A stretch of DNA of 64,000 nucleotides from assembly GCF_003952365.1 (NCBI RefSeq), contig NZ_CP034443.1, forward strand, positions 1,047,001 through 1,111,000, in the 5' to 3' direction. Shown here in pieces: positions 35,626-44,903 of the stretch (positions within the stretch are counted from its first letter, which is position 1; the number at the start of each line of letters is the position of its first letter). A program made the translations under genes and the position numbers. The notes beneath the pieces are model-generated. The model did not search any database. It was not told where the DNA came from and worked only from the letters and a program-made list of their open reading frames with translations. Origin of the DNA: Mesorhizobium sp. M9A.F.Ca.ET.002.03.1.2 (lineage in GTDB: Bacteria > Pseudomonadota > Alphaproteobacteria > Rhizobiales > Rhizobiaceae).

Positions 35626-36654
35626 TCAGGGCTGCTGTATTGCTGCGAGCTTCCAGTCGCCACCGTTCTGGCGCGTGAAGGTCCACAGCTCGGTTGTTTC
35701 CGTCGGTCGATCGGCTTCACCCGCCACGATCTTGCCGCTGGCGCGATCGCGCATCACGTCGCGAGACTCGTAGCGCAAGGCGGCCGTCGCGTAGTCGCGA
35801 TCATCTTCCCGCCAGCTCTCCGCAATATCGGCCTCCAGCAGGCTGATATCAGACACATCATTCCTGATGCCCTTTTTCGCATTGTCGGCAAGTTCCTCGG
35901 ACAGATAGGACACCATCTCGGGGGTCGCCAGCCGGCGCAAGCCGGCATGATCTTCGCGCCCGAAGGCTTCCTGAACCTCCGTCAACCGTTGCTGGAATGT
36001 GTCGAGATCGGTCGGCGTCATCGTGATTTCATCGGAGGCTGGAGCCGCCCGGCCAAACCCAGATCCGCCAAGTCCAGACCCGCCAAGTCCTGACCCGCCA
36101 GATCCAGACCCGATGCCTGGAATGGGGAAGGATGAGACATTGTTCGCGTCGGTCCGGGTTGCCGCGTTTCGCCCGAAGTTCCCCATGCTCCGCGGAACAC
36201 CGGCCATGGCGGGCGCTTGGTTGCGTGCCGATTGCGACCGGAAAAAGCGGATGATCAGCATGATCGCGCCGCCGATCAGCAGCGCTTGAAGCAGCAAGCC
36301 CAACATGCCAGCCAAGCCGCCGAACCCTTGGCCCAAAAGAAGTCCGATCAGACCGCCGAGCAGCAGGCCGCGCATCATCGAACCGCCGAGGCCGTTGAAG
36401 AGCCCCGGTCGTTGGGTTGTCTGCGTCTGGCGGGCCGCGTTGTTCGTTACGGTATTGGGCGTCATCGAGCGCTCGACCGGCGCCGCCGGCTGTGGCGCCG
36501 TCCTGGTCGGCGGGACCGACTGGAAAGTGCGCGTGCCGCGGCTGCCAAAACTGCCGCCACGACGCGCCTCGGCGTGATCGGCCGCGACCATGGAAAATGC
36601 CAGGAACAGTCCTGCAAACAAAACTGCGAACCGGCTCGAACGCGAAATCATCAT
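35626..36654 (-). CDS. Tim44-like domain protein
   Basis: 342 aa. A signal peptide (about residues 8-31, ending AEA) is followed by a low-complexity Ser/Thr/Pro-rich stretch. A very glycine- and leucine-rich membrane segment follows (MRGLLLGGLIGLLLGQGFGG). A glycine-rich spacer has three GGSGLG units, from a 15-bp imperfect repeat near 36060-36110. The C-terminal Tim44-like domain runs from ITMTPTDLDTFQQRLTEVQE through DVSDISLLEADIAESWRE to ELWTFTRQNGGDWKLAAIQQ. Related bacterial proteins are envelope-associated with no settled role. The gene stands alone, 240 bp past tRNA-Ser. Confidence 0.85.
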   Translation of the reverse strand: MMISRSSRFAVLFAGLFLAFSMVAADHAEARRGGSFGSRGTRTFQSVPPTRTAPQPAAPVERSMTPNTVTNNAARQTQTTQRPGLFNGLGGSMMRGLLLGGLIGLLLGQGFGGLAGMLGLLLQALLIGGAIMLIIRFFRSQSARNQAPAMAGVPRSMGNFGRNAATRTDANNVSSFPIPGIGSGSGGSGLGGSGLGGSGFGRAAPASDEITMTPTDLDTFQQRLTEVQEAFGREDHAGLRRLATPEMVSYLSEELADNAKKGIRNDVSDISLLEADIAESWREDDRDYATAALRYESRDVMRDRASGKIVAGEADRPTETTELWTFTRQNGGDWKLAAIQQP

Positions 36655-36968
36655 GGCAAACCCTTAAGCGACACTCTTCCCGCTCATATGGGGTACGCCG
36701 ATCGAAATATCAGTGGCACGCACCTTGCGCATTCAACCATCGAGGAGAATTTCCAGGAACTATCTCGACTTCAGACACGCGTGAAGCTGGCAACCCAGCC
36801 GATAAACATGGCCCAAGGCGGCGGTCGACGCGACCGCCGCGGCAATGGCGCCAAAGTCGAGGAAGATGGCTTCCAGCCCGATGCCACCGGAGTGATGTTG
36901 GTCTTGATCTCTGCTCCGAATGGGCGGAGCGGCCGGAGCATCGAGGCTCGGCCACTCCCCTGAGCCGC
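36655..36968. other. Noncoding span upstream of the Tim44-like gene
   Basis: A 314-bp span. A 70-codon leftward frame (36972-36760) contains a hydrophobic run IFLDFGAIAAAVASTAALG but lacks a convincing start and overlaps the neighbouring stop region, so it is not called. The Tim44-like promoter should lie near 36660-36750. No other signal is seen. Confidence 0.35.
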
Positions 36969-37871
36969 TCAAGCGTTGACGCGCGGGTGAAGCAGATCGT
37001 CCAGGCCGATGTTCCGGTACATCTCGCGGCGCATGCGGTCAGCGACGCCATTGACGATCTCGGCGCCGTCCTGCGACGGGTCGACATGGACGCGGAACGG
37101 GCGCTTGCCGAACGGCGCGTCCACCACACGGACGATCTCGCGAGCCACCTCGGCGGGATCGGCATCGGTCGGTTCAAGGCCGGCTAGCCCTTTGAGCGCC
37201 TGGTCGGCGACGCCCGCATAGGGACCGGCCTCATATTCCGCCACGCGCGCTTCGTCGAACGGCTTGCCCGAATGGGCGAAGTGGTTGGTGCCCTTGGTAA
37301 AGGCACCGGGGACCATGATGGTGGTCTCAATGCCCCAGCGGGCGAGTTCGGTCGAATACGACACAGCGAGCGCATCCATCGCGGCCTTGGCTGCAAAATA
37401 GGGCGCGAGAAACGGCGGCGTGCCGCCGCGCGTCGAAGACGACCCTACCCAGACCAGGAGGCCCTTGCCCTGCCCGCGCATATGCGGCAGCGCGGAGCGG
37501 TTCACGCGCTGCGCGCCAAGCACGTTGACGTCATATTGCTGAATGAACTGATCCGGGGTGAAGGCCTCGGCGGGGCCGAACACCATATGCCCGGCATTGT
37601 GGACGATGACGTCGAGGCGGCCAGCATCCTTCAGAACATGAGCGATACCGCTCTCGGCGGAAGCGTCGGACTGGATATCCAGTTCGACGGCGCGCAGATC
37701 CAGGCCATGCTCCTTCGACCAGACGGTGACTTCGGCGACGCGAGGCGCATTGCGGCCCTCGGTTTCGCGCATGGAGGCATAGACGGTGTGGCCGGCTTCG
37801 GCCAATGCGCGGGCGGTCATGAGGCCGAAGCCTGACGAGGCGCCGGTGACGAGGATGATCTGCTTGGACAT
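36969..37871 (-). CDS. SDR family oxidoreductase (first of two)
   Basis: 300 aa from ATG 37871 (MSKQIILVTGASSGFGLMTA). Classical SDR motifs are TGASSGFG (nucleotide binding), NAGH, the active-site Ser in WVGSSSTRGG and YxxxK as PYFAAKAAMD. The long C-terminal part (FAHSGKPFDEARVAEYEAGP and following) resembles the branch annotated as NAD(P)-dependent oxidoreductases with unknown substrates. It is downstream of a second SDR gene on the same strand, with a LysR gene divergent, suggesting a small LysR-controlled redox operon. Confidence 0.86.
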   Translation of the reverse strand: MSKQIILVTGASSGFGLMTARALAEAGHTVYASMRETEGRNAPRVAEVTVWSKEHGLDLRAVELDIQSDASAESGIAHVLKDAGRLDVIVHNAGHMVFGPAEAFTPDQFIQQYDVNVLGAQRVNRSALPHMRGQGKGLLVWVGSSSTRGGTPPFLAPYFAAKAAMDALAVSYSTELARWGIETTIMVPGAFTKGTNHFAHSGKPFDEARVAEYEAGPYAGVADQALKGLAGLEPTDADPAEVAREIVRVVDAPFGKRPFRVHVDPSQDGAEIVNGVADRMRREMYRNIGLDDLLHPRVNA

Positions 37872-37938
37872 GGTAACGATCCTTCGAAAGGTTTGAACGC
37901 TGGATGGAAAGGTTTCGGTGTGCTGGTCCCGCCGCAGA

Positions 37939-38679
37939 TCAGACGATCCCGCCATTGGCGCGCAGCGTCTGGCCGTTGATCCAGGAACCGTCTGGCCCGA
38001 CCAGGAAGGCGACGGCGTCGGCGATGTCGTCGGGCTGGCCGAGACGCTCCAGCGGCGCCAGTTTCGCAAGGCGGTCGATCACCTCCTGCGGCTTGCCGTC
38101 GAGGAAGAGCTTGGTAGCCGTCGGTCCGGGGGCTATCGCGTTGACGGTGATGTTGCGGCCGCGCAGTTCCCTGGCAAGAATGGGGGTCATCGCCTCGACC
38201 GCGGCTTTGGTGCCGGCATAGACGCCATAGGTCGGCTGAAGCAGCCCGACGACGCTGGACGAGAAGTTCACGATCCGGCCGCCGTCGCGGAGACGCTTGG
38301 CCGCCTCGCGCAAGGTGTTGAACGTGCCCTTCAGGTTGATCGCGATCTGGCGGTCGAACAGCGTATCGTCGCTGTCGGCGATCGTCGCGAGCGTCATGAT
38401 GCCGGCATTGTTGATCAGCACGTCGACGCCGCCAAAGGCGGTCTCGGCAGAGTCGAACATGCGGCGTACGGCCTGCACATCGGAGATGTCGGCCTGCGCG
38501 GCGACGGCTCGCCCGCCGACTGCCTCGATCTTGGCCACCACCGCCTCGGCCGAAGCGGCGTTGCCGGCATAGTTCACCACAACGGTGAGACCGTCCTTGC
38601 CGAGGCGTTCGGCAACAGCTGCGCCGATACCGCCGGAGGCGCCCGTCACGATAGCGACTTTCTGTGTCTGATTGGCCAT
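37939..38679 (-). CDS. SDR family oxidoreductase (second), 3-oxoacyl-ACP reductase-like
   Basis: 246 aa, classical SDR length. TGASGGIG (residues 13-20), NNAG, Ser in VNFSSSVVG, the YxxxK motif as YAGTKAAVEAM, and the closing SWINGQTLRANGGIV are all present. It resembles FabG/glucose dehydrogenase-like reductases of broad and unknown specificity. It is first in the two-gene unit and divergent from the LysR gene at 38796. Confidence 0.88.
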   Translation of the reverse strand: MANQTQKVAIVTGASGGIGAAVAERLGKDGLTVVVNYAGNAASAEAVVAKIEAVGGRAVAAQADISDVQAVRRMFDSAETAFGGVDVLINNAGIMTLATIADSDDTLFDRQIAINLKGTFNTLREAAKRLRDGGRIVNFSSSVVGLLQPTYGVYAGTKAAVEAMTPILARELRGRNITVNAIAPGPTATKLFLDGKPQEVIDRLAKLAPLERLGQPDDIADAVAFLVGPDGSWINGQTLRANGGIV

Positions 38680-38795
38680 TGTCTGTCTCCTTCATCTCGC
38701 CGGCGCCGTTGTGGCTGCCGATGAAGGCAAAATGCATCTTCCGCCTGATAAGATAATCATGCATAATTCGGCATCACTGTCCGACAGGTCGTATA

Positions 38796-39698
38796 ATGGA
38801 TCGATTCGACGCCATGCGCGTCTTCACCCGCATCGTCGAGCGCAGGAGCTTTACCAGAGCCGCCGATGACCTCGGCCTGCCGCGTTCATCCGTGACGGAC
38901 GCCGTGCAGGGATTGGAGGCGCGGCTTGGTGTCCGGCTACTGCAGCGGACCACCCGTCAGGTCAGCCCGACACTGGATGGCGAGGCCTATTACCAACGAT
39001 GCGTCAGCCTGATCGCCGATATGGAGGATGCCGAAGGCGCCTTCGTCGGCGCCAAACCGTCAGGCCTCATCCGCGTCGACGTGCACGGCACGCAAGCGCG
39101 GCACTTCCTTTTGCCCGGCCTGCCACGCTTTCGCGAAATGTACCCCGGCATCCGCCTGCATTTCAGCGAAGCGCACCAGCCCGTCGATCTGATCCGGGAG
39201 GGGTTCGATTGTATTTTGAGAGCGGGCGAGCTAGCCGACAGTTCGCTGATCAAGCGACGGCTGGCGACGCTGGAGCGCGGCACCTTTGCCAGCCCGGACT
39301 ACCTCCGGCGGCTTGGCACCCCGGAAACACCCGAGGATCTCGACGGCCACGAAATGATCGGGCTGCTCGCCCCCGACACCACCGAGGTCATTCCTCTGGC
39401 ATTCCAGATCAAAGGGAAAGTGCATCGCATCACGCTGCCTGCCATGATGACGGTGACCGGCCCGGAGACGAACGTCGCCGCCGCGTGCCTCGGCCTTGGG
39501 CTGATCCAGGTGCCGCGATATCGTGTCGTCTCGGAACTGGCGAATGGTTCCCTTGTCGAAGTCCTGTCCGACTTTCCACCGACACCGCTGCCGGTTCACG
39601 CGCTTTATTCGCACAAGCACCAACTGTCGCCGCGTTTGCGGGTGTTCATCGACTGGGTGGCGCAGCAGTTCCGCGATAGGACCGCACCGGCTGAATGA
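38796..39698 (+). CDS. LysR-family transcriptional regulator
   Basis: 300 aa (MDRFDAMRVFTRIVERRSFT). The HTH covers FTRAADDLGLPRSSVTDAVQ and continues GLEARLGVRLLQRTTRQVSP. The effector domain starts near GLIRVDVHGTQARHFLLPGL. The group resembles the DsdC/AaeR-like regulators that control adjacent SDR genes. It is divergent from the two SDR genes across 116 bp, the standard layout for direct control. Confidence 0.88.
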   Translation: MDRFDAMRVFTRIVERRSFTRAADDLGLPRSSVTDAVQGLEARLGVRLLQRTTRQVSPTLDGEAYYQRCVSLIADMEDAEGAFVGAKPSGLIRVDVHGTQARHFLLPGLPRFREMYPGIRLHFSEAHQPVDLIREGFDCILRAGELADSSLIKRRLATLERGTFASPDYLRRLGTPETPEDLDGHEMIGLLAPDTTEVIPLAFQIKGKVHRITLPAMMTVTGPETNVAAACLGLGLIQVPRYRVVSELANGSLVEVLSDFPPTPLPVHALYSHKHQLSPRLRVFIDWVAQQFRDRTAPAE

Positions 39699-40106
39699 CG
39701 CCGTGCGGCATGCTCGATGGGCCGGCCGCATCGGTATCCTTCTTGAGGACTGGGAGCCGCGCTATGCCGGGCCGACGCTTCTCCATACGTCGGCCTAAAA
39801 CGATCGGGCGCTGACGCAATCTCGTGCAATACCAAGGTCATGCCGGTCGGCAGACGTCCAGCTTCAAGCGGATGATCGTCCGCGTGGAAGCACGGCATGA
39901 TTTGAATCAAAGCGGATCGCCGTGCGGGCCTTAATGGTGAGCGCCTCGACGCCGACACCACGGAAGGGCGCTCCAAAGTCAAAACCATCAAGATATCGAC
40001 TCTCAAAAAGCGCTGAAAGGTGCGATGCGGTCCGTGATCATGCCGGCGAAGCCGTGGCCGGATCCTCGCGGACCAAGACGAACTGCCATCGACAAAGGAG
40101 CCAATC
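39699..40106. other. Spacer before the aldehyde dehydrogenase
   Basis: This 408-bp span has no supported gene on either strand. It holds the ribosome site AAAGGAGCC for the next gene and probably its promoter. Confidence 0.4.
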
Positions 40107-41497
40107 ATGGCCTATGCAACGACAAATCCCTATACAGGCGAAGTGCTGAGAACCTTCCCGGACGCCGCGGACGCGGAGGTGACGCAAGCGATCGAGAGCG
40201 CGCACAAGGCGTTCCTGTCCTGGCGCGAAACCTCCTTCACCGAGCGCGCCAAGGTGATGCAAAAGGCTGCCGACCTGCTGCGGAAGGATGCGGAGTCCTA
40301 TGCCAGCATCCTGACCACCGAGATGGGCAAGCTTCTCTCCGAGGCCAAAGCCGAAGTCGAGCTTTCGGCGGAGATTTTTGAGTATTACGTCGCCAATGCC
40401 GAGAGGCTGCTCGCGCCTGAAGCCTTGCCTGTTGCGCACGCGGCCGAGGGAACGGCGCTCCTGGTGCACGAACCGCTCGGCGTGCTGCTTTGCATCGAAC
40501 CCTGGAACTTTCCTTACTACCAGATCGCCCGCATCATCGCGCCGCAGCTTTCCGCCGGCAACACGATGCTGCTCAAGCATGCCTCGAACGTGCCGCAGAG
40601 CGCGGCTGCCTTCGAAACGCTGATGAAGGAAGCCGGCCTTCCCGATGGCGCTTTCAAGAACCTCTACGCCACGCGCTCGCAGATCGAGCTCATCCTCAAC
40701 GATCCGCGTGTCCACGGCGTGGCGCTGACCGGCTCGGAGGGCGCCGGGTCGATCATCGCGTCGCAGGCCGGCAAGGCGCTGAAGAAGTCGACGATGGAAC
40801 TCGGCGGCGCCGACGCCTTCGTCGTGCTGGCCGACGCGGACATGCAAAAGACGGTCGACTGGGCCGTCTTCGGGCGCCACTGGAACGGCGGACAGGTCTG
40901 CGTGTCGTCCAAACGCATGATCATTGTCGACGAGGTCTACGACGAGTTCCTGGACCGCTACCGGGAGGGCGTTGCAGGCCTGGTTGCCGGGGATCCCTTC
41001 GATCCGAAGACGACCCTTGCCCCGCTCTCCTCGCAGGGCGCGGCCGACGAGATCAAGGACAAGATCCGCCAGGCCGTCTCCCTCGGCGCCAAGGCGCAGG
41101 AGATCGGCCCCAGCGTCCCGAACCAAGGCGCCTTCGTCCAGCCGACGATCCTGACGGAGGTCGGCGAGGACAATCCGGCTCGTCATTGGGAGTTCTTCGG
41201 GCCTGTCTCGATGGTGTTCCGGGCAAAGGACGAGGACGACGCTGTGCGCATTGCCAACGATTCCCCTTCGGGCTTGGCGGCTCGGTCTTCACCTCGAATC
41301 CCGCGCATGGTGCAGAAGTAGCCAAGAAGATCTCCACCGGCATGGTGTTTGTGAACCACCCGACCATGGTCAAGGCGGATCTTCCCTTTGGCGGCGTCCG
41401 GCGCTCCGGCTACGGCCGCGAACTGCTTGGTCTCGGCATCAAGGAGTTCGTCAACCACAAGCTCATCGACGTCGTCGATATCGACGCCCCGTTCTAA
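40107..41497 (+). pseudogene. NAD(P)-dependent succinate-semialdehyde dehydrogenase family, frameshifted
   Basis: The frame from ATG 40107 (MAYATTNPYTGEVLRTFPDA) carries the ALDH fold: CIEPWNFPYYQIARIIAPQL, the nucleotide segment TGSEGAG, the catalytic Glu in TMELGGADAF and the catalytic Cys in WNGGQVCVSSKR. It then breaks at about 41263-41270. The proper end (PFGLGGSVFTSNPAHGAEVA to [15 protein letters not shown]) continues in another frame to the stop at 41497. One base is missing at a CCCC run (expected SPFGLGG; read SPSGLAA). The intact protein would be about 463 aa. The truncated product lacks the C-terminal oligomerisation and substrate segment and would probably not fold well. Confidence 0.82.
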
Positions 41498-41498
41498 C

Positions 41499-41543
41499 TG
41501 CATCACCGGACAGGCGATCCTGACCGATGGCGGCATGGTCGCC
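41499..41543 (+). pseudogene. Remnant of an SDR C-terminus
   Basis: Directly after the aldehyde dehydrogenase stop, one frame reads [15 protein letters not shown], the characteristic end of classical SDR proteins (ITGQxLxVDGGMV). No SDR body precedes it. It looks like the last piece of an SDR gene left by a deletion that joined it to the dehydrogenase. The frame runs on open into adhP. Confidence 0.6.
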
Positions 41544-41612
41544 GCTGAGCGGAACGCCCGCCGGGTTTTCAAGCGATTCTCCAGCACAATTCAGCCAACC
41601 CAGGAGGTTTCA

Positions 41613-42641
41613 ATGGCGAAGACAATGAAGGCGGCGGTCGTCCGCGAGTTCGGCCAACCACTGATAATCGAAGAGGTCTCGGTGCCGACGGTCGGTCCGG
41701 GGCAGATTCTCGTCAAGATCGCCGCAACGGGCGTCTGCCACACGGACCTCCATGCCGTTGACGGCGACTGGCCGGTCAAGCCGAAGCCTCCCTTTATCCC
41801 GGGTCACGAGGGTGTAGGGCACGTCGTCGCGGTCGGCGCGGGCGTCCGGCACGTCAGGGAGGGCGACCGCGTCGGCGTACCTTGGCTCTACACCGCATGC
41901 GGCCATTGCAAGCACTGCCTCGGCGGTTGGGAAACGCTCTGCCAGGAGCAGCAGAACACGGGCTATTCCGTAAACGGCAGCTTCGCCGAATATGTGCTCG
42001 CCGACCCCGACTATGTCGGACACCTCCCCGACAATGTGAGCTTCGTCGACGTCGCGCCGATCCTCTGCGCCGGCGTCACGGTCTACAAGGGGCTCAAGGT
42101 CACGGACACCAAACCGGATGATTGGGTGGTTATCTCCGGTATCGGCGGCCTCGGCCATCTGGCGGTCCAGTACGCCAAGGCCATGGGTCTCAATGTGGTC
42201 GCGGTCGACATCGATGATGACAAGCTTGACCTCGCCAGACGACTCGGCGCCGCGCTGACCGTGAACGCCCGCAAGGCCGATCCGATTGCCTTTGTGAAGA
42301 AGGAAGTAGGCGGCGCCCAGGGCGTGCTGGTCACCGCCGTCTCGCCCAAGGCCTTCGAGCAGGCGCTCGGCATGGTCGGTCGCGGCGGGACGGTGTCGCT
42401 CAACGGCCTGCCGCCGGGCGATTTCCCCCTGTCGATCTTCGACACGGTGCTCAACGGTGTGACGGTGCGCGGCTCGATCGTAGGAACCCGCCTCGACCTG
42501 CAGGAAGCCCTGAACTTCGCGGGGGAAGGCAAGGTCAAGGCGACCGTCGCGACGGACAGGCTCGAAAACATCAACGACGTCTTCACCCGGATGCACCACG
42601 GCGACATTCAAGGACGCATCGTGCTCGATTTCCAGGGGTAG
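41613..42641 (+). CDS. adhP: Zinc-dependent alcohol dehydrogenase AdhP
   Basis: 342 aa from ATG 41613, with AGGAGG eight bases upstream. Catalytic zinc site: Cys42 (VCHTD) and His65-Glu66 (GHEG), with Cys in [14 protein letters not shown]. Structural zinc: Cys96, Cys99, Cys102, Cys110 ([16 protein letters not shown]). The NAD motif is [17 protein letters not shown]. It is a standard medium-chain enzyme acting on short-chain alcohols and aldehydes. It lies 116 bp after the broken aldehyde dehydrogenase, same strand; an alcohol-aldehyde oxidation pair may once have been intended. Confidence 0.92.
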   Translation: MAKTMKAAVVREFGQPLIIEEVSVPTVGPGQILVKIAATGVCHTDLHAVDGDWPVKPKPPFIPGHEGVGHVVAVGAGVRHVREGDRVGVPWLYTACGHCKHCLGGWETLCQEQQNTGYSVNGSFAEYVLADPDYVGHLPDNVSFVDVAPILCAGVTVYKGLKVTDTKPDDWVVISGIGGLGHLAVQYAKAMGLNVVAVDIDDDKLDLARRLGAALTVNARKADPIAFVKKEVGGAQGVLVTAVSPKAFEQALGMVGRGGTVSLNGLPPGDFPLSIFDTVLNGVTVRGSIVGTRLDLQEALNFAGEGKVKATVATDRLENINDVFTRMHHGDIQGRIVLDFQG

Positions 42642-42766
42642 TGGTCCCTGTCGTCCGGCGAACGGTGGCTGGCTCCGCAACCGCGCCTCGACTCCAGACG
42701 AGGCAGATGGCCGTGATCCTTCTGCCAAATTGTGCGTTGTTGCTTGGTGCGCCGAGGAGACGAACG

Positions 42767-43675
42767 GTGTTTGCAGATTTCAGAGCCACCAGCTTGCAAC
42801 TGGACGACACGACCATTTTCGCAAGGGTCGGCGGGACAGGTCCGCCGCTGCTGCTTCTTCATGGTTTTCCAGAAACGCATCTGATGTGGAGGGATATCGC
42901 CGCAGCATTGGCGCCCCGCTTCACCGTGGTCGCCGCCGACCTGCGAGGCTATGGGCAAAGCGGGTGCCCGGTCTCCTCTGCCGATCATAGCCCATACACC
43001 AAACGCACCATGGCCGGCGACATGGTTCAAGTCATGAAGCGGCTAGGGTTTGAGCGGTTCATGGTTGCTGGGCATGATCGTGGCGGACGGGTCGCCTATC
43101 GTCTGGCGCTCGATCACCCTCATGAAATCTCCAAAGTCGCGGTCCTCGACGTCATCCCCACCGCCGCCGCGTGGGACAGGGCGGACGCCAGACTGGCTCT
43201 CGGCTTCTGGCCGTGGAGCCTTCTTGCGCAACCGGAGCCTCTGCCGGAGCGACTGATAGGCGCGGCGCCCGATGCCATCGTCGACAATGCGATTGCCCAG
43301 TGGGGATCGTCCGCAGAAATGTTCTCTGCGAACGTCAGGGGCGCCTATGTCGATGCACTTCGCGATCCCGCTCATGTTCATGCGATTTGCGAGGAGTATC
43401 GAGCCGCCGCCACGATCGATCGTGAACATGACGCGTTGGACCAGGCAAACGGTCGTCGCATCGAGTGTCCGCTGCTGGCACTATGGAGCGGCGGAGGCAG
43501 CCTGGAGAACTGGTATGCGGAGGAAGGCGGGCCGCTGGCTATTTGGAGAAAATGGGCCGACAGAGTTGAAGGAAGTCCGGTCCCGGGCGGACACTTCTTT
43601 CCAGAAGAGTACCCTCACCAGACCGCAGCAGCTCTCTCAAGATCCTTCGAAGGCGAAGTAGGGGGAGAGCAATAG
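42767..43675 (+). CDS. Alpha/beta hydrolase, haloacetate dehalogenase-like
   Basis: 302 aa from GTG 42767 (FADFRATSLQLDD), preceded by GGAG; the longer frame from 42641 overlaps the adhP stop. The nucleophile is Asp104 in AGHDRGGRVAYRLALDHP, with Arg105 and Arg108 at the carboxylate-binding positions of fluoroacetate dehalogenase. The oxyanion segment is LLLLHGFPETHLMW and the catalytic His is in VPGGHFFPEE. The halide-pocket stretch reads LGFWPWSLLAQ. From memory the true fluoroacetate enzymes have His-Trp there, so the His is replaced by Pro; epoxide hydrolase or esterase activity is an alternative. Confidence 0.78.
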   Translation: MFADFRATSLQLDDTTIFARVGGTGPPLLLLHGFPETHLMWRDIAAALAPRFTVVAADLRGYGQSGCPVSSADHSPYTKRTMAGDMVQVMKRLGFERFMVAGHDRGGRVAYRLALDHPHEISKVAVLDVIPTAAAWDRADARLALGFWPWSLLAQPEPLPERLIGAAPDAIVDNAIAQWGSSAEMFSANVRGAYVDALRDPAHVHAICEEYRAAATIDREHDALDQANGRRIECPLLALWSGGGSLENWYAEEGGPLAIWRKWADRVEGSPVPGGHFFPEEYPHQTAAALSRSFEGEVGGEQ

Positions 43676-43822
43676 GGGGGACAAATAGGGGAATGACGCG
43701 CGGGACAGAGTGTGGATAGTGTGGGGGCGCAAGTTGCACGGGATCTCGGGATACGCTCGGCGATCCGCGACCGGGTTATCTCCGGTATTCGCCCATCCGG
43801 GGTCAAACATGCTCGGTAAAAA

Positions 43823-44146
43823 ATGAAGACGATCTCCACGGCCAGGCCTCTGATATGCAGCCTCGTATTTGTCGGGGGTTGCGCATCGCCCTTCCACGCA
43901 TCCGTTGATGCCGCGAAATACGACAAGATGAGCTGCGTCGAACTCAACGTCGCCATGGGCGAAGTCGCCAAGGAGATGTCGGCGACCGCGATCACCCGGG
44001 GCAAGGTCGCTCAGACCAAAATTCCGGGCTGGCTATGGGGAGGCCGGCGTGTCGCCTCTACCGTCACTGCCCGCCAGAGTGCGAAAATCGAGCAGTTGCG
44101 GCAGCAGGAGGCTGCGATCGCAGCGGTGAGACGAAGCAAGTGCTGA
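43823..44146 (+). CDS. Small lipoprotein of unknown function
   Basis: 107 aa. The signal ends in a lipobox (LVFVGGCAS), so Cys20 is probably acylated. The mature part has YDKMSCVELNVAMGEVAKEM and a C-terminal helical, basic region (RQSAKIEQLRQQEAAIAAVR). A small Gly/Trp-rich stretch (IPGWLWGGRRVAS) lies between. I do not recognise a family. It stands alone between a hydrolase and the toxin-antitoxin pair. Confidence 0.65.
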   Translation: MKTISTARPLICSLVFVGGCASPFHASVDAAKYDKMSCVELNVAMGEVAKEMSATAITRGKVAQTKIPGWLWGGRRVASTVTARQSAKIEQLRQQEAAIAAVRRSKC

Positions 44147-44180
44147 TTGCGGAATTATGTCCGCTCCATGAACGCGGTCA

Positions 44181-44531
44181 TCATCGTCCCGGCTTTCTTG
44201 GCGACACGGCCAAGCCGAGGAAAACGAGGACGGCCTGATTGAGGCGCAGGATGTCCGCGTCGTCCAACCGCCCGATATGAGCGCCGACCTTGGATTTCGG
44301 GACAGTGGTGATTTTGTCCACCATCAGTCGGCAGACGGCGAGCAGCCCATTGCGCTCATTTGGTTCGACGGCCAGGCGGAACAATGGCGCATCCGTCTCG
44401 TCGGTCGTGAAGCCGCAGATGGTAATCGAATCCGTCGCGTCGAAACTGTCATCCTGGATGATGACGGCGGGACGCGGTTTGCCGGCGTAATCCTTGCCGC
44501 CGGCGACCATCCAGATATCGCCACGCTTCAT
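44181..44531 (-). CDS. mazF: MazF/PemK-type toxin
   Basis: 116 aa ribosome-independent mRNA interferase. The family start MKRGDIWMV and the motif GKPRPAVIIQDD are followed by FTTDETDAPLFRLAVEP, LMVDKITTVPKSKVGAHIGR and the C-terminal LDDADILRLNQAVLVFLGL. Arg in RPAVI and Thr/Ser in TVPKS are the usual active-site positions. It overlaps the antitoxin by four bases (ATGA), the normal coupled layout. Confidence 0.92.
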   Translation of the reverse strand: MKRGDIWMVAGGKDYAGKPRPAVIIQDDSFDATDSITICGFTTDETDAPLFRLAVEPNERNGLLAVCRLMVDKITTVPKSKVGAHIGRLDDADILRLNQAVLVFLGLAVSPRKPGR

Positions 44532-44752
44532 TCATCGCCCCAATCCGATATCGCATCGATGAAAGCCTGATCGTCGCTTGCATGGGCGCTTGCCGCGACC
44601 GCCAGCGACTGGCGATGCGCTTCCGAACGGAAGGCCGGCGCACGCACGTCCGGCACCCAAATCTGTATCGGGCGCAGACCTTGCCGGCGCAGACGCTCAC
44701 GATGTTCCCGCACCTTCATACCTGAGGACTTAGGCTTCGATGCCGAGGCCAT
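44528..44752 (-). CDS. mazE: MazE-family antitoxin
   Basis: 74 aa, with AGGAG ahead of ATG 44752. The protein has MKVREHRERLRRQGLRPIQI, then WVPDVRAPAFRSEAHRQSLA and an acidic C-terminus (DDQAFIDAISDWGDE) of the type that inserts into the toxin. A basic N-terminal half likely binds DNA. The palindrome at 44770-44783 directly upstream suggests autoregulation. Confidence 0.88.
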   Translation of the reverse strand: MASASKPKSSGMKVREHRERLRRQGLRPIQIWVPDVRAPAFRSEAHRQSLAVAASAHASDDQAFIDAISDWGDE

Positions 44753-44769
44753 GACGATTCTCCTTGGAC

Positions 44770-44783
44770 GGTTACATGTAACC
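44770..44783. promoter_or_regulatory. Palindrome upstream of mazE
   Basis: GGTTACATGTAACC is a perfect 14-bp palindrome, 18 bp before the antitoxin start, where toxin-antitoxin operons carry their operator. Confidence 0.6.
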
Positions 44784-44903
44784 TATTGCGGAGGGCGTGC
44801 TTTGACCAGTCCCTTCGCTGGAAAGCTCTCGCCGGGGCTACGACTGCAGCTGCATATAGTGCCGGTCATCGCCGGCCGTGACTCGCGGCTATTGCGTGCC
44901 ATG

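Noticed and set aside
36760..36972. 70-codon small membrane protein upstream of the Tim44-like gene
   Set aside because: There is a hydrophobic run but no ribosome site, and it overlaps the end of the SDR gene; support is too weak.
37872..38069. N-terminal extension of the first SDR (start at 38069)
   Set aside because: The extra 66 residues overlap the neighbouring SDR gene and lack SDR features; the TGASSGFG motif is normally within the first 15 residues, as from ATG 37871.
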